Virus record (IMG/VR): IMGVR_UViG_3300042346_000439
Span: 1-60,977 of that record
Strand: one strand, 5' to 3'
Length of the DNA: 60,977 nucleotides
Source of the DNA: a virus
Below, piece after piece: positions 51,625 through 60,146 of the stretch. The notes under the pieces were generated by a model. That model had not been told where the DNA came from and did no database searches. It saw only the letters and a list, made by a program, of their open reading frames with translations. Made by a program: the position numbers and the translations under genes. Position 1 is the first letter of the stretch. The number at the start of each line of letters is the position of its first letter.

Positions 51625-52263
51625 ATGGTTACTGAATTTGACGAACAATTTATTACTGACAAAAAAAACTCAGCATTTAAAATCTCAGATTTCAAGAATG
51701 CTATTGGCAAACCAGTTCGCCCTAATTTATTTAAAGCAATATTAGATGGTTGGGAAAGTAATGAGGTATTAAATGCCCTTCTGAGAGAAAGAGGTGTTTC
51801 AGACATTAACGACTTCTCATTCAGATGTGAAAAAGCTGAGTTTCCGGGTCGTTCTATTGCTACATCAGATGACACAGGCGGGGGTGGTCCAGCTTTAAAA
51901 CTTCCATATGATGTTACATACAATGACATTACAATTTCTGTCATATGTTCGCCTGATATGAAAGAACGTGTGTTTTTTGAATCGTGGATTGACTCTATTG
52001 TTGGTCCTGCCTCAGGAGAAAGAAACGGTACTCCTACTGGAGGATTAATTTCATATTTTAACGATTATGCTAGAGGAGTCACACTAGTAGTTAATCAATT
52101 AGATGAGGCTGGAAATACACTTATAAGATATAGAATGAATGATGTGTATCCTATAACCATTTCGCCAATGAACGCAACATGGGAAGAAGTAAATTCGTAT
52201 CAACGTTTTGGAGTTACTTTTTTCTATCGTCATTATAGTTTTTCTAAACCAAAAACAACTTAA
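51625..52263 (+). CDS. 54: gp54-like baseplate tail-tube initiator
   Basis: 212 residues (T4 gp54 320). It has tail-tube-family strands: PNLFKAILDGW, then FSFRCEKAEFPGRSIAT, YDVTYNDITISVICSPDMKE, SWIDSIV, and an ending with VYPITISPMNATWEEV and FGVTFFYRHY. The CxxAxxPG position and the final W/Y strands are as in gp19 paralogues. Because gp48 is present and both gp19 copies are elsewhere, this is most likely the initiator ring. A structural comparison would be needed to distinguish it from other minor tube proteins. Confidence 0.65.
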   Translation: MVTEFDEQFITDKKNSAFKISDFKNAIGKPVRPNLFKAILDGWESNEVLNALLRERGVSDINDFSFRCEKAEFPGRSIATSDDTGGGGPALKLPYDVTYNDITISVICSPDMKERVFFESWIDSIVGPASGERNGTPTGGLISYFNDYARGVTLVVNQLDEAGNTLIRYRMNDVYPITISPMNATWEEVNSYQRFGVTFFYRHYSFSKPKTT

Positions 52264-52297
52264 ATTTTTTAATCATTAACACCTCTGGAGGTACATT

Positions 52298-53035
52298 ATG
52301 GCTTTGCCGAAAATTAACACACCAATCTTTGAATTGACTTTATCATCAACTGGTCAATCAGTTCAATATCGCCCATTTCTAATGAAAGAGCAGAAGATTC
52401 TTTTGCTTGCGTTAGAGAGTGGAGAACCTAAAGCAATTATGACAGCAGTAAAGCAAATTATTAATAATTGCGCTATTGGTGACATTGAAACAGATAAATT
52501 GCCAACATTTGATTTAGAGTATTTCTTTATGAGACTCCGTGGTAAGTCTATTGGTGAAACAGTAGATTTGCAGTTACGTCATCCTACAGGGCTAAACACT
52601 AAAGGTGAAGCGTGTGACCATGTAACTAAGTTTGCATTCAACATTATGGAAGTTGAAGTTCAAAAGACTATTAGTCATACAGATAAAATTATAATTGATG
52701 AGGCTACAGGTTTGGGTATTAAACTAAAATATCCAACAGCAAATTTTACTGACATTGATACTGACAACTTAAGTCAATTAGATGTTGCAGTTGAAATGCT
52801 AATTGAATGTATAGATTACATTTATGATAAAAATGAAGTATACAAGAAAGAAGATTCTACGAAAAAAGAGATAAGCGAATTTATTGACAGTCTTTCTCAA
52901 GACCAGTTTAAAAATGTAATGAATTTCTTTGAAACAATGCCAAAACTAAAGCACACTATCAAATGGAAGTGTACTGGTTGTGGATGTGAAGATGAAGTTA
53001 CATTGGAGGGAATGGGAAATTTTTTCGCATTGTGA
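52298..53035 (+). CDS. 26: gp26-like baseplate hub assembly protein / chaperone
   Basis: 245 residues. N-terminal PKINTPIFELTLSSTGQSVQYRPF with LMKEQKILLLALESGEPKAI is the T4 baseplate hub family pattern, followed by LEYFFMRLRGKSIGE and a C-terminal WKCTGCGCEDEVTLEGM with a CxxCxC cluster that may bind zinc. A strong GGAGG ribosome-binding site precedes the ATG. The 3-prime end carries the heptamer TTTTTTC 7 bases before the stop, with the gp51-like frame in the -1 register (see 53020). Confidence 0.8.
   Translation: MALPKINTPIFELTLSSTGQSVQYRPFLMKEQKILLLALESGEPKAIMTAVKQIINNCAIGDIETDKLPTFDLEYFFMRLRGKSIGETVDLQLRHPTGLNTKGEACDHVTKFAFNIMEVEVQKTISHTDKIIIDEATGLGIKLKYPTANFTDIDTDNLSQLDVAVEMLIECIDYIYDKNEVYKKEDSTKKEISEFIDSLSQDQFKNVMNFFETMPKLKHTIKWKCTGCGCEDEVTLEGMGNFFAL
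53020..53026 (+). other. Possible -1 programmed frameshift site (T TTT TTC)
   Basis: The in-frame codons AAT TTT TTC of the gp26-like gene form a classical X XXY YYZ heptamer. After a -1 slip the frame runs CGC ATT GTG ATG with no stop into the 64-residue downstream gene, so a fused 245+66 residue protein could be made. A weak AT-rich hairpin (53046-53062) lies about 20 bases downstream. Confidence 0.45.
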
Positions 53036-53226
53036 TGGGGCACGATAGTTTAATAAACTATTATAAAACTAATTTTGCTCTAATGCAACATCATAAATAC
53101 AGTTTGGATGATTTGGAAAATATGATTCCTTTTGAGCGTGATATTTACATAATGTTATTAAGTCAGCATATAGAAGAAGAAAATGACAGAATACAACAGC
53201 AAAATCAAGCGCAAAGAAGGGGTTAA
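53035..53226 (+). CDS. 51: gp51-like small hub assembly protein
   Basis: 63 residues. The core ALMQHHKYSLDDLENMIPFE then RDIYIMLLSQHIEEENDR is characteristic of small hub-assembly proteins following gp26 in T4 relatives. It is much shorter than T4 gp51 (249), so the name reflects position and core motif. Its ATG overlaps the gp26-like stop (TGATG), and a GTG one codon earlier is also possible. It may be read independently by coupling, or as an extension of the gp26-like protein by frameshift. Confidence 0.65.
   Translation: MGHDSLINYYKTNFALMQHHKYSLDDLENMIPFERDIYIMLLSQHIEEENDRIQQQNQAQRRG
53092..53099 (+). promoter_or_regulatory. Possible plus-strand late promoter (CATAAATA)
   Basis: CATAAATA on the plus strand, inside the gp51-like gene and about 130 bases upstream of the membrane protein and tape measure genes. 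One of the few late-type octamers on this strand. Confidence 0.45.
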
Positions 53227-53231
53227 TATTA

Positions 53232-53753
53232 ATGTCTACAAAAAAAGAATATGAAAAACTGAGTGATAGTGAAAAGAAAAAAGAAGATTGGATGAACGCC
53301 AAATGGCGTCCAATGATGGGTTGGATTTATATGCTAACCTGTGTGACTGACTTCATTATTTTTCCTGTGTTATGGTCTATACTACAAGCCTCTCTGAAAC
53401 AACCTGTGACCGCATGGCAACCAATCACTTTGCAGGGCGCAGGTTTATTCCACCTCTCTATGGGTGCTATTATTGGTGTTGCGGCTTTCGGACGTACACA
53501 AGAAAAACTAGCAGGAGCAAACAATGGCGGAATGCAACCCTTGGGACAAAGCGTCACAACAACATATGGCTCTCCGTCAGCAGGCGGATTCGGAGCATCC
53601 AATAGTTTTGGTTCATCAACCTCAAATAGCTTTGGTAGCAATTCAGGATTTGGAGCGTCAACGTCTAGCTTTGGCGCAACATCAAAACCAGCAACTGGAA
53701 AATCAGCGAGATTCGCAGAAGCAGACCCAGACTCTGTGTTTGACAGAGGATAA
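53232..53753 (+). CDS. Holin-like membrane protein with FG-rich disordered tail
   Basis: 173 residues. Residues 1-25 are charged. Two hydrophobic segments, about 29-52 (GWIYMLTCVTDFIIFPVLWS) and 69-87 (GAGLFHLSMGAIIGVAAFG), with KWRPMMGW before the first, resemble small holins of the GTA_holin/3TM type. Residues about 97-160 form a Gly/Ser/Asn/Phe tail with repeated SFG/GFG motifs. It lies 5 bases before the tape measure gene and not near the lysin. It could be a holin or a tail component for membrane penetration; sequence does not decide. Confidence 0.65.
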   Translation: MSTKKEYEKLSDSEKKKEDWMNAKWRPMMGWIYMLTCVTDFIIFPVLWSILQASLKQPVTAWQPITLQGAGLFHLSMGAIIGVAAFGRTQEKLAGANNGGMQPLGQSVTTTYGSPSAGGFGASNSFGSSTSNSFGSNSGFGASTSSFGATSKPATGKSARFAEADPDSVFDRG

Positions 53754-53758
53754 TTAAA

Positions 53759-56700
53759 ATGGTAGCCCCACTAGGAATACTTGCAGGTCTTGGACGAACT
53801 GCCGCAAGTGCCGCGGCTGGCACTACAGCCCGAGTAGGATATAGAGCCGCATTAGGACAAACACTTAAAGATTCTGCTAAAGGTATAGTTAGCGGTTTTG
53901 GATCTGGTCTCAAAGGTGCAATGCTTTCTGAGGTGCCGTTATTGACTGCTGGCTATGGCGCACTTTCATCGTTACGTAAAGATGCAAACCAGCCAGTCAC
54001 AGATATGCCCGGCGGATCTTCAACAAAATCTTCAATCACAGGAAATCCATTTGCACAAATGATTCAACAGTTGGCACAGATTAATGCCAATACTACTTTT
54101 TCAGCACGGGCTGATAGAGTATCTGTCCAAGCTGAAAAATATAGACAGACGTTTGCAGAAGAAGAAACTAGAGAACGAGCGCAACAAAACAAAGCACTCA
54201 TTGATGCAATTAAAAATTCGGGGCTTGGTGGTGGAGGTAGAGGTGGAAGTGGTGAAGCAGTTGCCCAAGAAGAAGGTGATGGTTTCTTTGTTAGTTTGTT
54301 AAAAGGTTTGTTAAAAGGAGTTCTTTTAGGCGGGCCCGCCCTCTTTAAATTTCTTTCGGGAAATCCTCGTACTGCTGGTTCTCTTGCTCTTGGCACTGGC
54401 GCAGGTGCGGCTGCCGCGGCCGCAAATCGTGGACCAAGTAGTGCTCCTCAAACTCAAGGCACAGCAGGATCAACACAGGCAGGCACTATGGGTGCTTACA
54501 AGAGTCGTGCGCCAACAGAAAGCACATCACCTGTTGGTCAACCAACTACTTCTGGTGGAAACGAAACTTCAAGTTTGAAGTGGAGAGTTCCGTTAAGAGA
54601 TTCATATACCGTAACTAGTGAACATGACGAACAAAGAGGACCACCAAAATATAAACAGAATTATACACACAAAGGTGTTGATCTAGCGTTATATTATGGT
54701 GCGCCAGTTGTGGCTGCCGCAGATGGTCTGATTACTGTAAATAGTCATAATGATAGGACAGGCAATTTCGTGATGATGGATCACGGAAACGGATACACAA
54801 CATTATACGCACATTTGCACATGTCGCATTCTATGCCCGGAACGAAAGTGACAGCAGGAACTGTAATTGGATATGTTGGAACATCTGGTCATTCTTCTGG
54901 TCCACATTTACACTTCGAGATTCGTTTAAATGGTGTATCAAAAAACCCTAGAGACTTTATTCAACTAGGAAAAAAAGCAAAATTAACTAAAGTAGATCGT
55001 GAAGCTGAAACACCAAAACCTGGTAACGCAGATTCTGGAGAAGTTGGTGCCAAAGGTTCTGCTTTACAAGCAAAAAAAGTTTCTATAACTCCAAGTTCAT
55101 CATCGACTCCGTTGATTGAAATGGGTGATGGTCGTGTAGCCGAAGCCTATGCTAGTGCAGGAGTAAACAATCCAACACTTCTCACTTCAGCCCAAGTGGA
55201 CGCTGAAATAAGAAGAGCAAGTGGCCAAGGATATTTCACACAAAGAGAAAAAGAAGCAAATAATCAAAGAGTTCTAAAAGAACTAAGCGGTATCAAAGAA
55301 AATACTCGCATTACTGCTAAAGAAGTTAAGATTAATAGAATTACAATGTCTGGCGGCAAATTTAAATCGCCTGAACTATTACTCAGAGAAGCAAATAAAC
55401 AATTTAGAGATTCTTTACAAAAACAACTAACAAGAACAATCTCTGGTTCGTTGATGAAAGCATTGTATCCAGGCGGATATAAAAATGTAAGTCAACAAAC
55501 AGCATCCGGGCAAATGTACAGAGGTGAACAACTCAACAAGATGTTGGGTCTGACACCACAACTTACTAAACTCGGAACATCAATATTCGGTAAGCAATAC
55601 GGTCCTGCATTCGGACAAATCTTCAGCAAAGCCGCAACTGGTTACATGGAAGTTGGTGCTAGGTCTGTAGCAAAAGGTATCTTTGGTTCACTCGGTATGA
55701 ATACCGACCAAGCAAATATTCTTGGTGGGCAGATTTTAGGCAATCTCGCTAAAGGAACTAAAGCAGGCAAAGTAACTGCACTTGAACAAATAATATACGG
55801 CATGAGTGGAGGAAAAGTTGCGCTTGGTGCAGAAACTATATTTGCAAAATATGGATTTGCATCACCTGCAGACGGCATTGGATACATGGCGAATGTGTTG
55901 GGTGCTGGTATCATGGGCCCAATTGATAGTGCGTTAGGAACTACACCATCTAGTATGGGTAACATGGACCCACGAATGAGACAGATGGGTGCGTTCGGTG
56001 GTTATGGTGGTCAGTACGGAGGCATGCCTGGTGGCGGTAGCATAGGAAACTTAAATCTTGGTGATGCACAAAGGGCACTTGCCGCTAATCCAGCATTTGC
56101 ATATGGTGACACAGGTAGACTTTCAACCACAACCACTAGTCCTGAAGCTAAATTATTAGTTGAGCAAATAAATCTTGCAAAAGATAGGGAAATGCAAGCG
56201 AAAAAAGATTTCTTGGAGGCAAGCAAATCAGATGATGAGAGAGCGGCACTACAACGAGTAATTAGTGACTCGCAATACGAACAACAAGTAAGAACTAATG
56301 AATTGCTTTCGCAACGTGGGTCAGGAAGTGGATCGTCTGCTGGTGGATTCTTTAATCAACTACTTGGTGTTAAGCCTGGCGATAAAGGAATGATGGGTGC
56401 TTTTGCCGAAGTTGGTAATATGGCGCTTGATTTTGGTAAAGCGGCTCTCACACAAAAAGTTGTTCAAAAATTAGGTATTAAAAATCCTTACATGCAACTG
56501 CTTGCGAGTGCGGCAGTTAATAAAGGATTATCAATCGGTGGTGAATATGCATTCAATGCAATTAAAGGAACCGAAGCGGGTAGTAGCATTATCAATTACG
56601 GCAGTACACTTTTAGCTGGTGCTAAAACAGCGTTTCCAAGTATATTTGGTGCATCAGCCGCACCAACAGCGGCCAGCATTGCATCTGGAAATGCATTAGC

Positions 56701-57997
56701 ACTTGGAGTTGCACCGGGCACTTTGGCCGCATCGTCAGCGGCCGCACCTGCGGCTATAGCGGCAGAAACAGCACTAGCAGGCACGGCTGCCGCAGGGACG
56801 ACAGCCGCGGTTGTTGGCCAGAGTGCGGCCGTTACCGAAGCAGTTCTTCTAGCAGACACATTGGGTGGATCGGCAGCGGCGGCATCAGCGGCGGGTGGTA
56901 CTTTAGGTAGTACTCTACTAGCGGCGGCACCATATCTTCTTGCGGCCGCGGTAATATATAAACTGTTTAAGAGAAAGAAACGAACTCCTAAACCAGTAAT
57001 GTCAAGAATAATGCGTGTTTTAGACAATAATGATATCAACGCTAAGACATTTTCAAACTTAGACGTTGGCTACGATACTCCGCCAAAAGAATGGCAACCG
57101 ATTGCTGATGCTTTACTCAACGTTGGGTTTAATGCAACAAAGAGTGCTGAAGTAGAAACAAAAGAAAAATCTTCATATGAATTTATTATGGTCACTATTG
57201 AAAATGATGGCATAAAATTCCACGCAGACTCTGGTGATCCGAAAAACTCACAAAGTTTTATTGGGTTGGGTAAACTGGATAACACATTTAATAGTTCTAC
57301 AGCCGCAACATCTATTATAAAGTTTGTTGCAGATATATTTAAACGTGACTATGCAAACAAATCAGCACAAGTTGATAAAGCCGTAACTGATTTACACAAA
57401 CTCACATATGCACAAGTTGGCAATGAGTTAACGTCATCATTAAAATCTAAAATTGACACTTCGGTTTCTTCTGGTGTATTTGGTACTGTAGAACAAGACA
57501 AGATGTTGGCTGATTATAAATTTAATACAAAGATGGCCGAACAGTACATTCAAGGTGAAAGTTCATCGGACTACATCGCCCCTCAAGTGTATAGTCAAAA
57601 AGAAGGTAAATATGTTGAAGCACCATTTACTATGGTAGATCAGCTAGGTGATGATGGATTTGGAAATGTTAACACTTACAAAGTAAAAAAATACGATACT
57701 GACGTATTGATGTTAGACAAAGATGGTAATCCAATATATGACGTAGACAAGAGTGGTGGGCTTACTATGGCAGACTTTGTGACACCCGCAAAATCAACAG
57801 TATCTGCAACTGTTATTGCTAGTTCTGCTGAAGTCGCAGGTGCTTCAGCAAGCAAAGGTGTGACTGTTAATACTGTATCAGACAATAGTTCAACAACTAC
57901 AGATCAATCTCAAAATATAACTTATACAAGTATGTTGTCTTCATCTAGAAATGCTATTACTGACTCAAGTGTGAATGCTGAAATAGCTATAGCTTAA
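53759..57997 (+). CDS. 29: Giant tail tape measure protein with M23 peptidase domain (gp29 position)
   Basis: 1412 residues (T4 gp29 590). An Ala/Gly-rich N-terminus and a hydrophobic patch (FFVSLLKGLLKGVLLGGPALF, 176-196) come first. An M23/LytM metallopeptidase follows at about 275-405, with HKGVD (H304, D308), YAHLH (H352) and HLHFE (H383, H385). A long helical region, an Ala-rich hydrophobic stretch (about 960-1080) and a charged C-terminal domain complete it. It sets tail length and would cut peptidoglycan during DNA entry, replacing the missing gp5 lysozyme. It is the last plus-strand gene. Its assignment as gp29 rests on size, hydrophobic segments and position. Confidence 0.85.
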   Translation: MVAPLGILAGLGRTAASAAAGTTARVGYRAALGQTLKDSAKGIVSGFGSGLKGAMLSEVPLLTAGYGALSSLRKDANQPVTDMPGGSSTKSSITGNPFAQMIQQLAQINANTTFSARADRVSVQAEKYRQTFAEEETRERAQQNKALIDAIKNSGLGGGGRGGSGEAVAQEEGDGFFVSLLKGLLKGVLLGGPALFKFLSGNPRTAGSLALGTGAGAAAAAANRGPSSAPQTQGTAGSTQAGTMGAYKSRAPTESTSPVGQPTTSGGNETSSLKWRVPLRDSYTVTSEHDEQRGPPKYKQNYTHKGVDLALYYGAPVVAAADGLITVNSHNDRTGNFVMMDHGNGYTTLYAHLHMSHSMPGTKVTAGTVIGYVGTSGHSSGPHLHFEIRLNGVSKNPRDFIQLGKKAKLTKVDREAETPKPGNADSGEVGAKGSALQAKKVSITPSSSSTPLIEMGDGRVAEAYASAGVNNPTLLTSAQVDAEIRRASGQGYFTQREKEANNQRVLKELSGIKENTRITAKEVKINRITMSGGKFKSPELLLREANKQFRDSLQKQLTRTISGSLMKALYPGGYKNVSQQTASGQMYRGEQLNKMLGLTPQLTKLGTSIFGKQYGPAFGQIFSKAATGYMEVGARSVAKGIFGSLGMNTDQANILGGQILGNLAKGTKAGKVTALEQIIYGMSGGKVALGAETIFAKYGFASPADGIGYMANVLGAGIMGPIDSALGTTPSSMGNMDPRMRQMGAFGGYGGQYGGMPGGGSIGNLNLGDAQRALAANPAFAYGDTGRLSTTTTSPEAKLLVEQINLAKDREMQAKKDFLEASKSDDERAALQRVISDSQYEQQVRTNELLSQRGSGSGSSAGGFFNQLLGVKPGDKGMMGAFAEVGNMALDFGKAALTQKVVQKLGIKNPYMQLLASAAVNKGLSIGGEYAFNAIKGTEAGSSIINYGSTLLAGAKTAFPSIFGASAAPTAASIASGNALALGVAPGTLAASSAAAPAAIAAETALAGTAAAGTTAAVVGQSAAVTEAVLLADTLGGSAAAASAAGGTLGSTLLAAAPYLLAAAVIYKLFKRKKRTPKPVMSRIMRVLDNNDINAKTFSNLDVGYDTPPKEWQPIADALLNVGFNATKSAEVETKEKSSYEFIMVTIENDGIKFHADSGDPKNSQSFIGLGKLDNTFNSSTAATSIIKFVADIFKRDYANKSAQVDKAVTDLHKLTYAQVGNELTSSLKSKIDTSVSSGVFGTVEQDKMLADYKFNTKMAEQYIQGESSSDYIAPQVYSQKEGKYVEAPFTMVDQLGDDGFGNVNTYKVKKYDTDVLMLDKDGNPIYDVDKSGGLTMADFVTPAKSTVSATVIASSAEVAGASASKGVTVNTVSDNSSTTTDQSQNITYTSMLSSSRNAITDSSVNAEIAIA

Positions 57998-58005
57998 TGA
58001 AAAAA

Positions 58006-58029
58006 GGGGAAGCATTTTACTGCTTCCCC
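58006..58029 (-). terminator. Rho-independent terminator after gp32
   Basis: A 9-base stem (GGGGAAGCA / TGCTTCCCC) with a 6-base loop is followed on the minus strand by TTTTTT. It lies about 30 bases after the gp32 stop. The plus-strand tape-measure gene ends 9 bases away on the other side, but no T-run follows in that direction. Confidence 0.88.
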
Positions 58030-58057
58030 GTCAAGTCACAAAGGAGATTACGAAATA

Positions 58058-58972
58058 TTAATCTTCAGCCAACTTCTCAAAATAACTTAAGTCTTCATCG
58101 TCATCAACAACTGAGTCTGCAACTGTAGTTTTCTTAGCAGGTGCTGGCGCTGGTTTAGCTGAAGCAGTAACTGGTACGTTAGGTTTAATAGACTGATAGT
58201 TATCACCAGAAGAACCATCTTCAAGCCCAAGCACTTTGTTCAAACGTGCTTTCAACTCATCATAAGACTTAAAGTTCTTTTCATCTAAGAATTCAGACAA
58301 GTTGTACTCTTGTTTCCAAATACGCTCTAAATCATCTTCATCACCAGACAATGGTCCTGGAGTGTCAAACTCAGACTTATCATAATTCTGATAGCCTTCA
58401 ACTTTACGAATCTTCAACTTGAAGTTCGCACCTTCCCAGAGATCAAATGGATTGACAGCAGTCTCATCTTCAAACTCGGGATTCATCTTTTCATTTAACT
58501 TGTCAAAAATCTTCTTGCCAAATTTAAACAACTTAACTGTTCCGTCATTGTCAGAGTTTGCAGGGTCTTTGACAATATAAACGTTTGCGATATACTGCAA
58601 CTTACGCTTTTGCTTACGTGCAATATCTTTGTTAGCATCAGAACCAGAGTTCCATAGAATGCTATTGTGTTCAGACACAGGGTCTTTCTTGTTGAGTGTA
58701 GTCAACGAGTTTTCAATGTACCATCCACCAGGACCTTGAAACGAGTGCTGAAATACTTGAACCCAAGGCACGTCTTCACCTGCGGGTGCGGGAAGAAAAC
58801 GAATCGTTGCGAATCCGTTGCCTGCTTTGTCTACTGTGGGTTTCCAGAATCGGGTGTCTTCATAAGACTTCTTACCTTCTTCTTTGTTTGTGAGTTTGGA
58901 AACTGCGTCTGTGAGTTTTTCCAAATCTTTGGTGCGTGACTTTTTCAAATCTGCAAATGATGTTGATGCCAT
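58058..58972 (-). CDS. 32: gp32 single-stranded DNA-binding protein
   Basis: 304 residues (T4 301). Order: basic N-terminus; FWKPTVDKAGNGFATIRFLP; FQGPGGWYIENSLTT; KRKLQYIANVYIVKDPANSDNDG; LFKFGKKIFDKL; WEGANFKLKIRKVEGYQNYDKSEF; and an acidic C-terminal tail (DDDEDLSYFEKLAED) for partner binding. T4 zinc ligands are missing: the region of Cys77/87/90 reads NSLTTLNKKDPVSEHN with no Cys, so the zinc ribbon is lost. It coats ssDNA in replication and recombination with gp59 and UvsY. An AAGGAA ribosome-binding site is present. Confidence 0.95.
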   Translation of the reverse strand: MASTSFADLKKSRTKDLEKLTDAVSKLTNKEEGKKSYEDTRFWKPTVDKAGNGFATIRFLPAPAGEDVPWVQVFQHSFQGPGGWYIENSLTTLNKKDPVSEHNSILWNSGSDANKDIARKQKRKLQYIANVYIVKDPANSDNDGTVKLFKFGKKIFDKLNEKMNPEFEDETAVNPFDLWEGANFKLKIRKVEGYQNYDKSEFDTPGPLSGDEDDLERIWKQEYNLSEFLDEKNFKSYDELKARLNKVLGLEDGSSGDNYQSIKPNVPVTASAKPAPAPAKKTTVADSVVDDDEDLSYFEKLAED

Positions 58973-58992
58973 ATTAGTATATTCCTTGTATG

Positions 58993-59109
58993 TTAAGTAT
59001 TGAATGTATGTTTTGCTTGTCCACTTTTATCATAATCTACTATAGTATATAGTCTATCACAATTCTCTTTTTGTGACAATAGACGGCAAACCTTCTTGGG
59101 TTTACTCAT
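58993..59109 (-). CDS. Possible small basic protein between gp59 and gp32
   Basis: 38 residues from ATG at 59109 (MSKPKKVCRLLSQKENC, then DRLYTIVDYDKSGQAKHTF). It fills the gap between gp59 and gp32 with 8-20 base spacing. No clear ribosome-binding site is seen and no family is recognised. The same stretch contains short palindromes (CTATAGTATATAG around 59039-59051) that could belong to a gp32 leader or promoter instead. Confidence 0.35.
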   Translation of the reverse strand: MSKPKKVCRLLSQKENCDRLYTIVDYDKSGQAKHTFNT

Positions 59110-59117
59110 TACTGCCA

Positions 59118-59714
59118 CTACGCCACTACTAACTCTCTGAGTGACTTTTTCATCCGTGCCGTATCGTAATTTAAAAAGGGCTGGTACTTTTTGCATAACT
59201 TGCTTACCTCTTTGTAGATTGGATCATGTATCATTGTATCATATCTTTTGACAAAATGCAATAGTGAATTCAATATTGCTAGAGTCTCCAGACTGATTTC
59301 TCCTCTTAAATATTTCTTGATAATTGGTGGATGATCTCCACCTTTAAGATTAAAAAATTCATTTAGTTCATCTGGCTTCCAACCAGAGATAAAATCCATC
59401 TCATTTTTAAATACATACGTCAACGATTCTTGTTTGCGTTTCCATTCTTTATAGCGTTCTTCACACTCTTCAGACAGAAGTTCACCGACCCACATTTTTG
59501 TGTCGTGTAGAAAATTAGAAACTAAAAATTCTTCTAAGTAAGCATCTTTACGATTGCCAAGTTTAGCAAAAAAGATTTTGTCTTTACGTTTCAAAAAAGA
59601 ATCGTATGTGACATTGACTTTCTTGTTATACTTGAACCAATCGTAGCTATCTTGTGTGAAGTGATTTTTAATCCCTAAGTAAACCTTGTATGCGTCTATA
59701 GCATCCATCTTCAT
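59118..59714 (-). CDS. 59: gp59 helicase loader
   Basis: 198 residues (T4 217). N-terminal DAYKVYLGIKNHFTQDSYDWFKYN and the DSFLKRKDKIFFAKL segment match T4 gp59 (KSVYKLYLMIKQHMN..DVIKYNW and YQKRRDKYFFQKL). The pattern EFLVSNFLHDTKMWVGELL and LRGEISLETLAILNSLLHFVKRYD are also conserved. It loads the gp41 helicase onto gp32-covered forks. Overlaps the gp33 stop by 3 bases, as a coupled gene pair. Confidence 0.93.
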   Translation of the reverse strand: MKMDAIDAYKVYLGIKNHFTQDSYDWFKYNKKVNVTYDSFLKRKDKIFFAKLGNRKDAYLEEFLVSNFLHDTKMWVGELLSEECEERYKEWKRKQESLTYVFKNEMDFISGWKPDELNEFFNLKGGDHPPIIKKYLRGEISLETLAILNSLLHFVKRYDTMIHDPIYKEVSKLCKKYQPFLNYDTARMKKSLRELVVA

Positions 59715-59953
59715 CAGTCTTCGACCTCAATAGGTAATCTAGCTTTGGGCGTAATCATCTTCAACTTCATTGCTTCGCCTTCAATTGAAGATTTCATGCG
59801 AGGTGTAATTAAAGAAGCCGCAGTTTCGACTTCAATGTTTTTGATAGTGCAGTATTCAATAATAGCATCAATCATTGTGATTGGGTGCCTATCGAATTGA
59901 ATCTTTTTGATTTCAGATTCAAATTCTTTCTGAGTTAAAATCTTAAGATTCAT
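59714..59953 (-). CDS. 33: gp33 late-transcription co-activator
   Basis: 79 residues from ATG at 59953 (T4 112). The core HPITMIDAIIEYCTIKNIEVETAA and then ITPRMKSSIEGEAMKLKMI resembles the RNA polymerase flap-binding gp33 family, which links the sliding clamp to late promoters read by gp55. A longer version from TTG at 59995 (93 residues) is possible but would overlap the upstream small gene more. The 33-59-32 order is as in T4. The late promoters in this window are its likely targets together with gp55, which lies outside. Confidence 0.78.
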   Translation of the reverse strand: MNLKILTQKEFESEIKKIQFDRHPITMIDAIIEYCTIKNIEVETAASLITPRMKSSIEGEAMKLKMITPKARLPIEVED

Positions 59954-60134
59954 AGAATCGTACTGATGTAATTCTACCGTTTTTGTAGTAGCCAAATTGT
60001 GTTTGCACCTTTGCTGGTTTTGCTGTACGAAAATTCGAATTATTTATTTCGCTTTCTGATGCATAGTAGTAAGCTGGATAACCATTCTTACGCTGATACG
60101 ATCTCATCTTAATCTCAGTTTTCATAATACTCAT
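59943..60134 (-). CDS. Small basic, tyrosine-rich protein of unknown function
   Basis: 63 residues rich in Tyr, Ser, Asn and Arg (RSYQRKNGYPAYYYASES, FGYYKNGRITSVRFYES). It starts 12 bases after the lysin stop with an AAGGGCG ribosome-binding site and overlaps the gp33 ATG by 11 bases, a common coupling arrangement. No family is recognised. Confidence 0.5.
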   Translation of the reverse strand: MSIMKTEIKMRSYQRKNGYPAYYYASESEINNSNFRTAKPAKVQTQFGYYKNGRITSVRFYES

Positions 60135-60146
60135 TTTAAATCGCCC

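Noticed and set aside
58980-59060. A host-type promoter for gp32
   Set aside because: Several TATA-like boxes and TTGTGA/TTGTCA hexamers occur but none has convincing spacing; only noted in the entry for the small gene.
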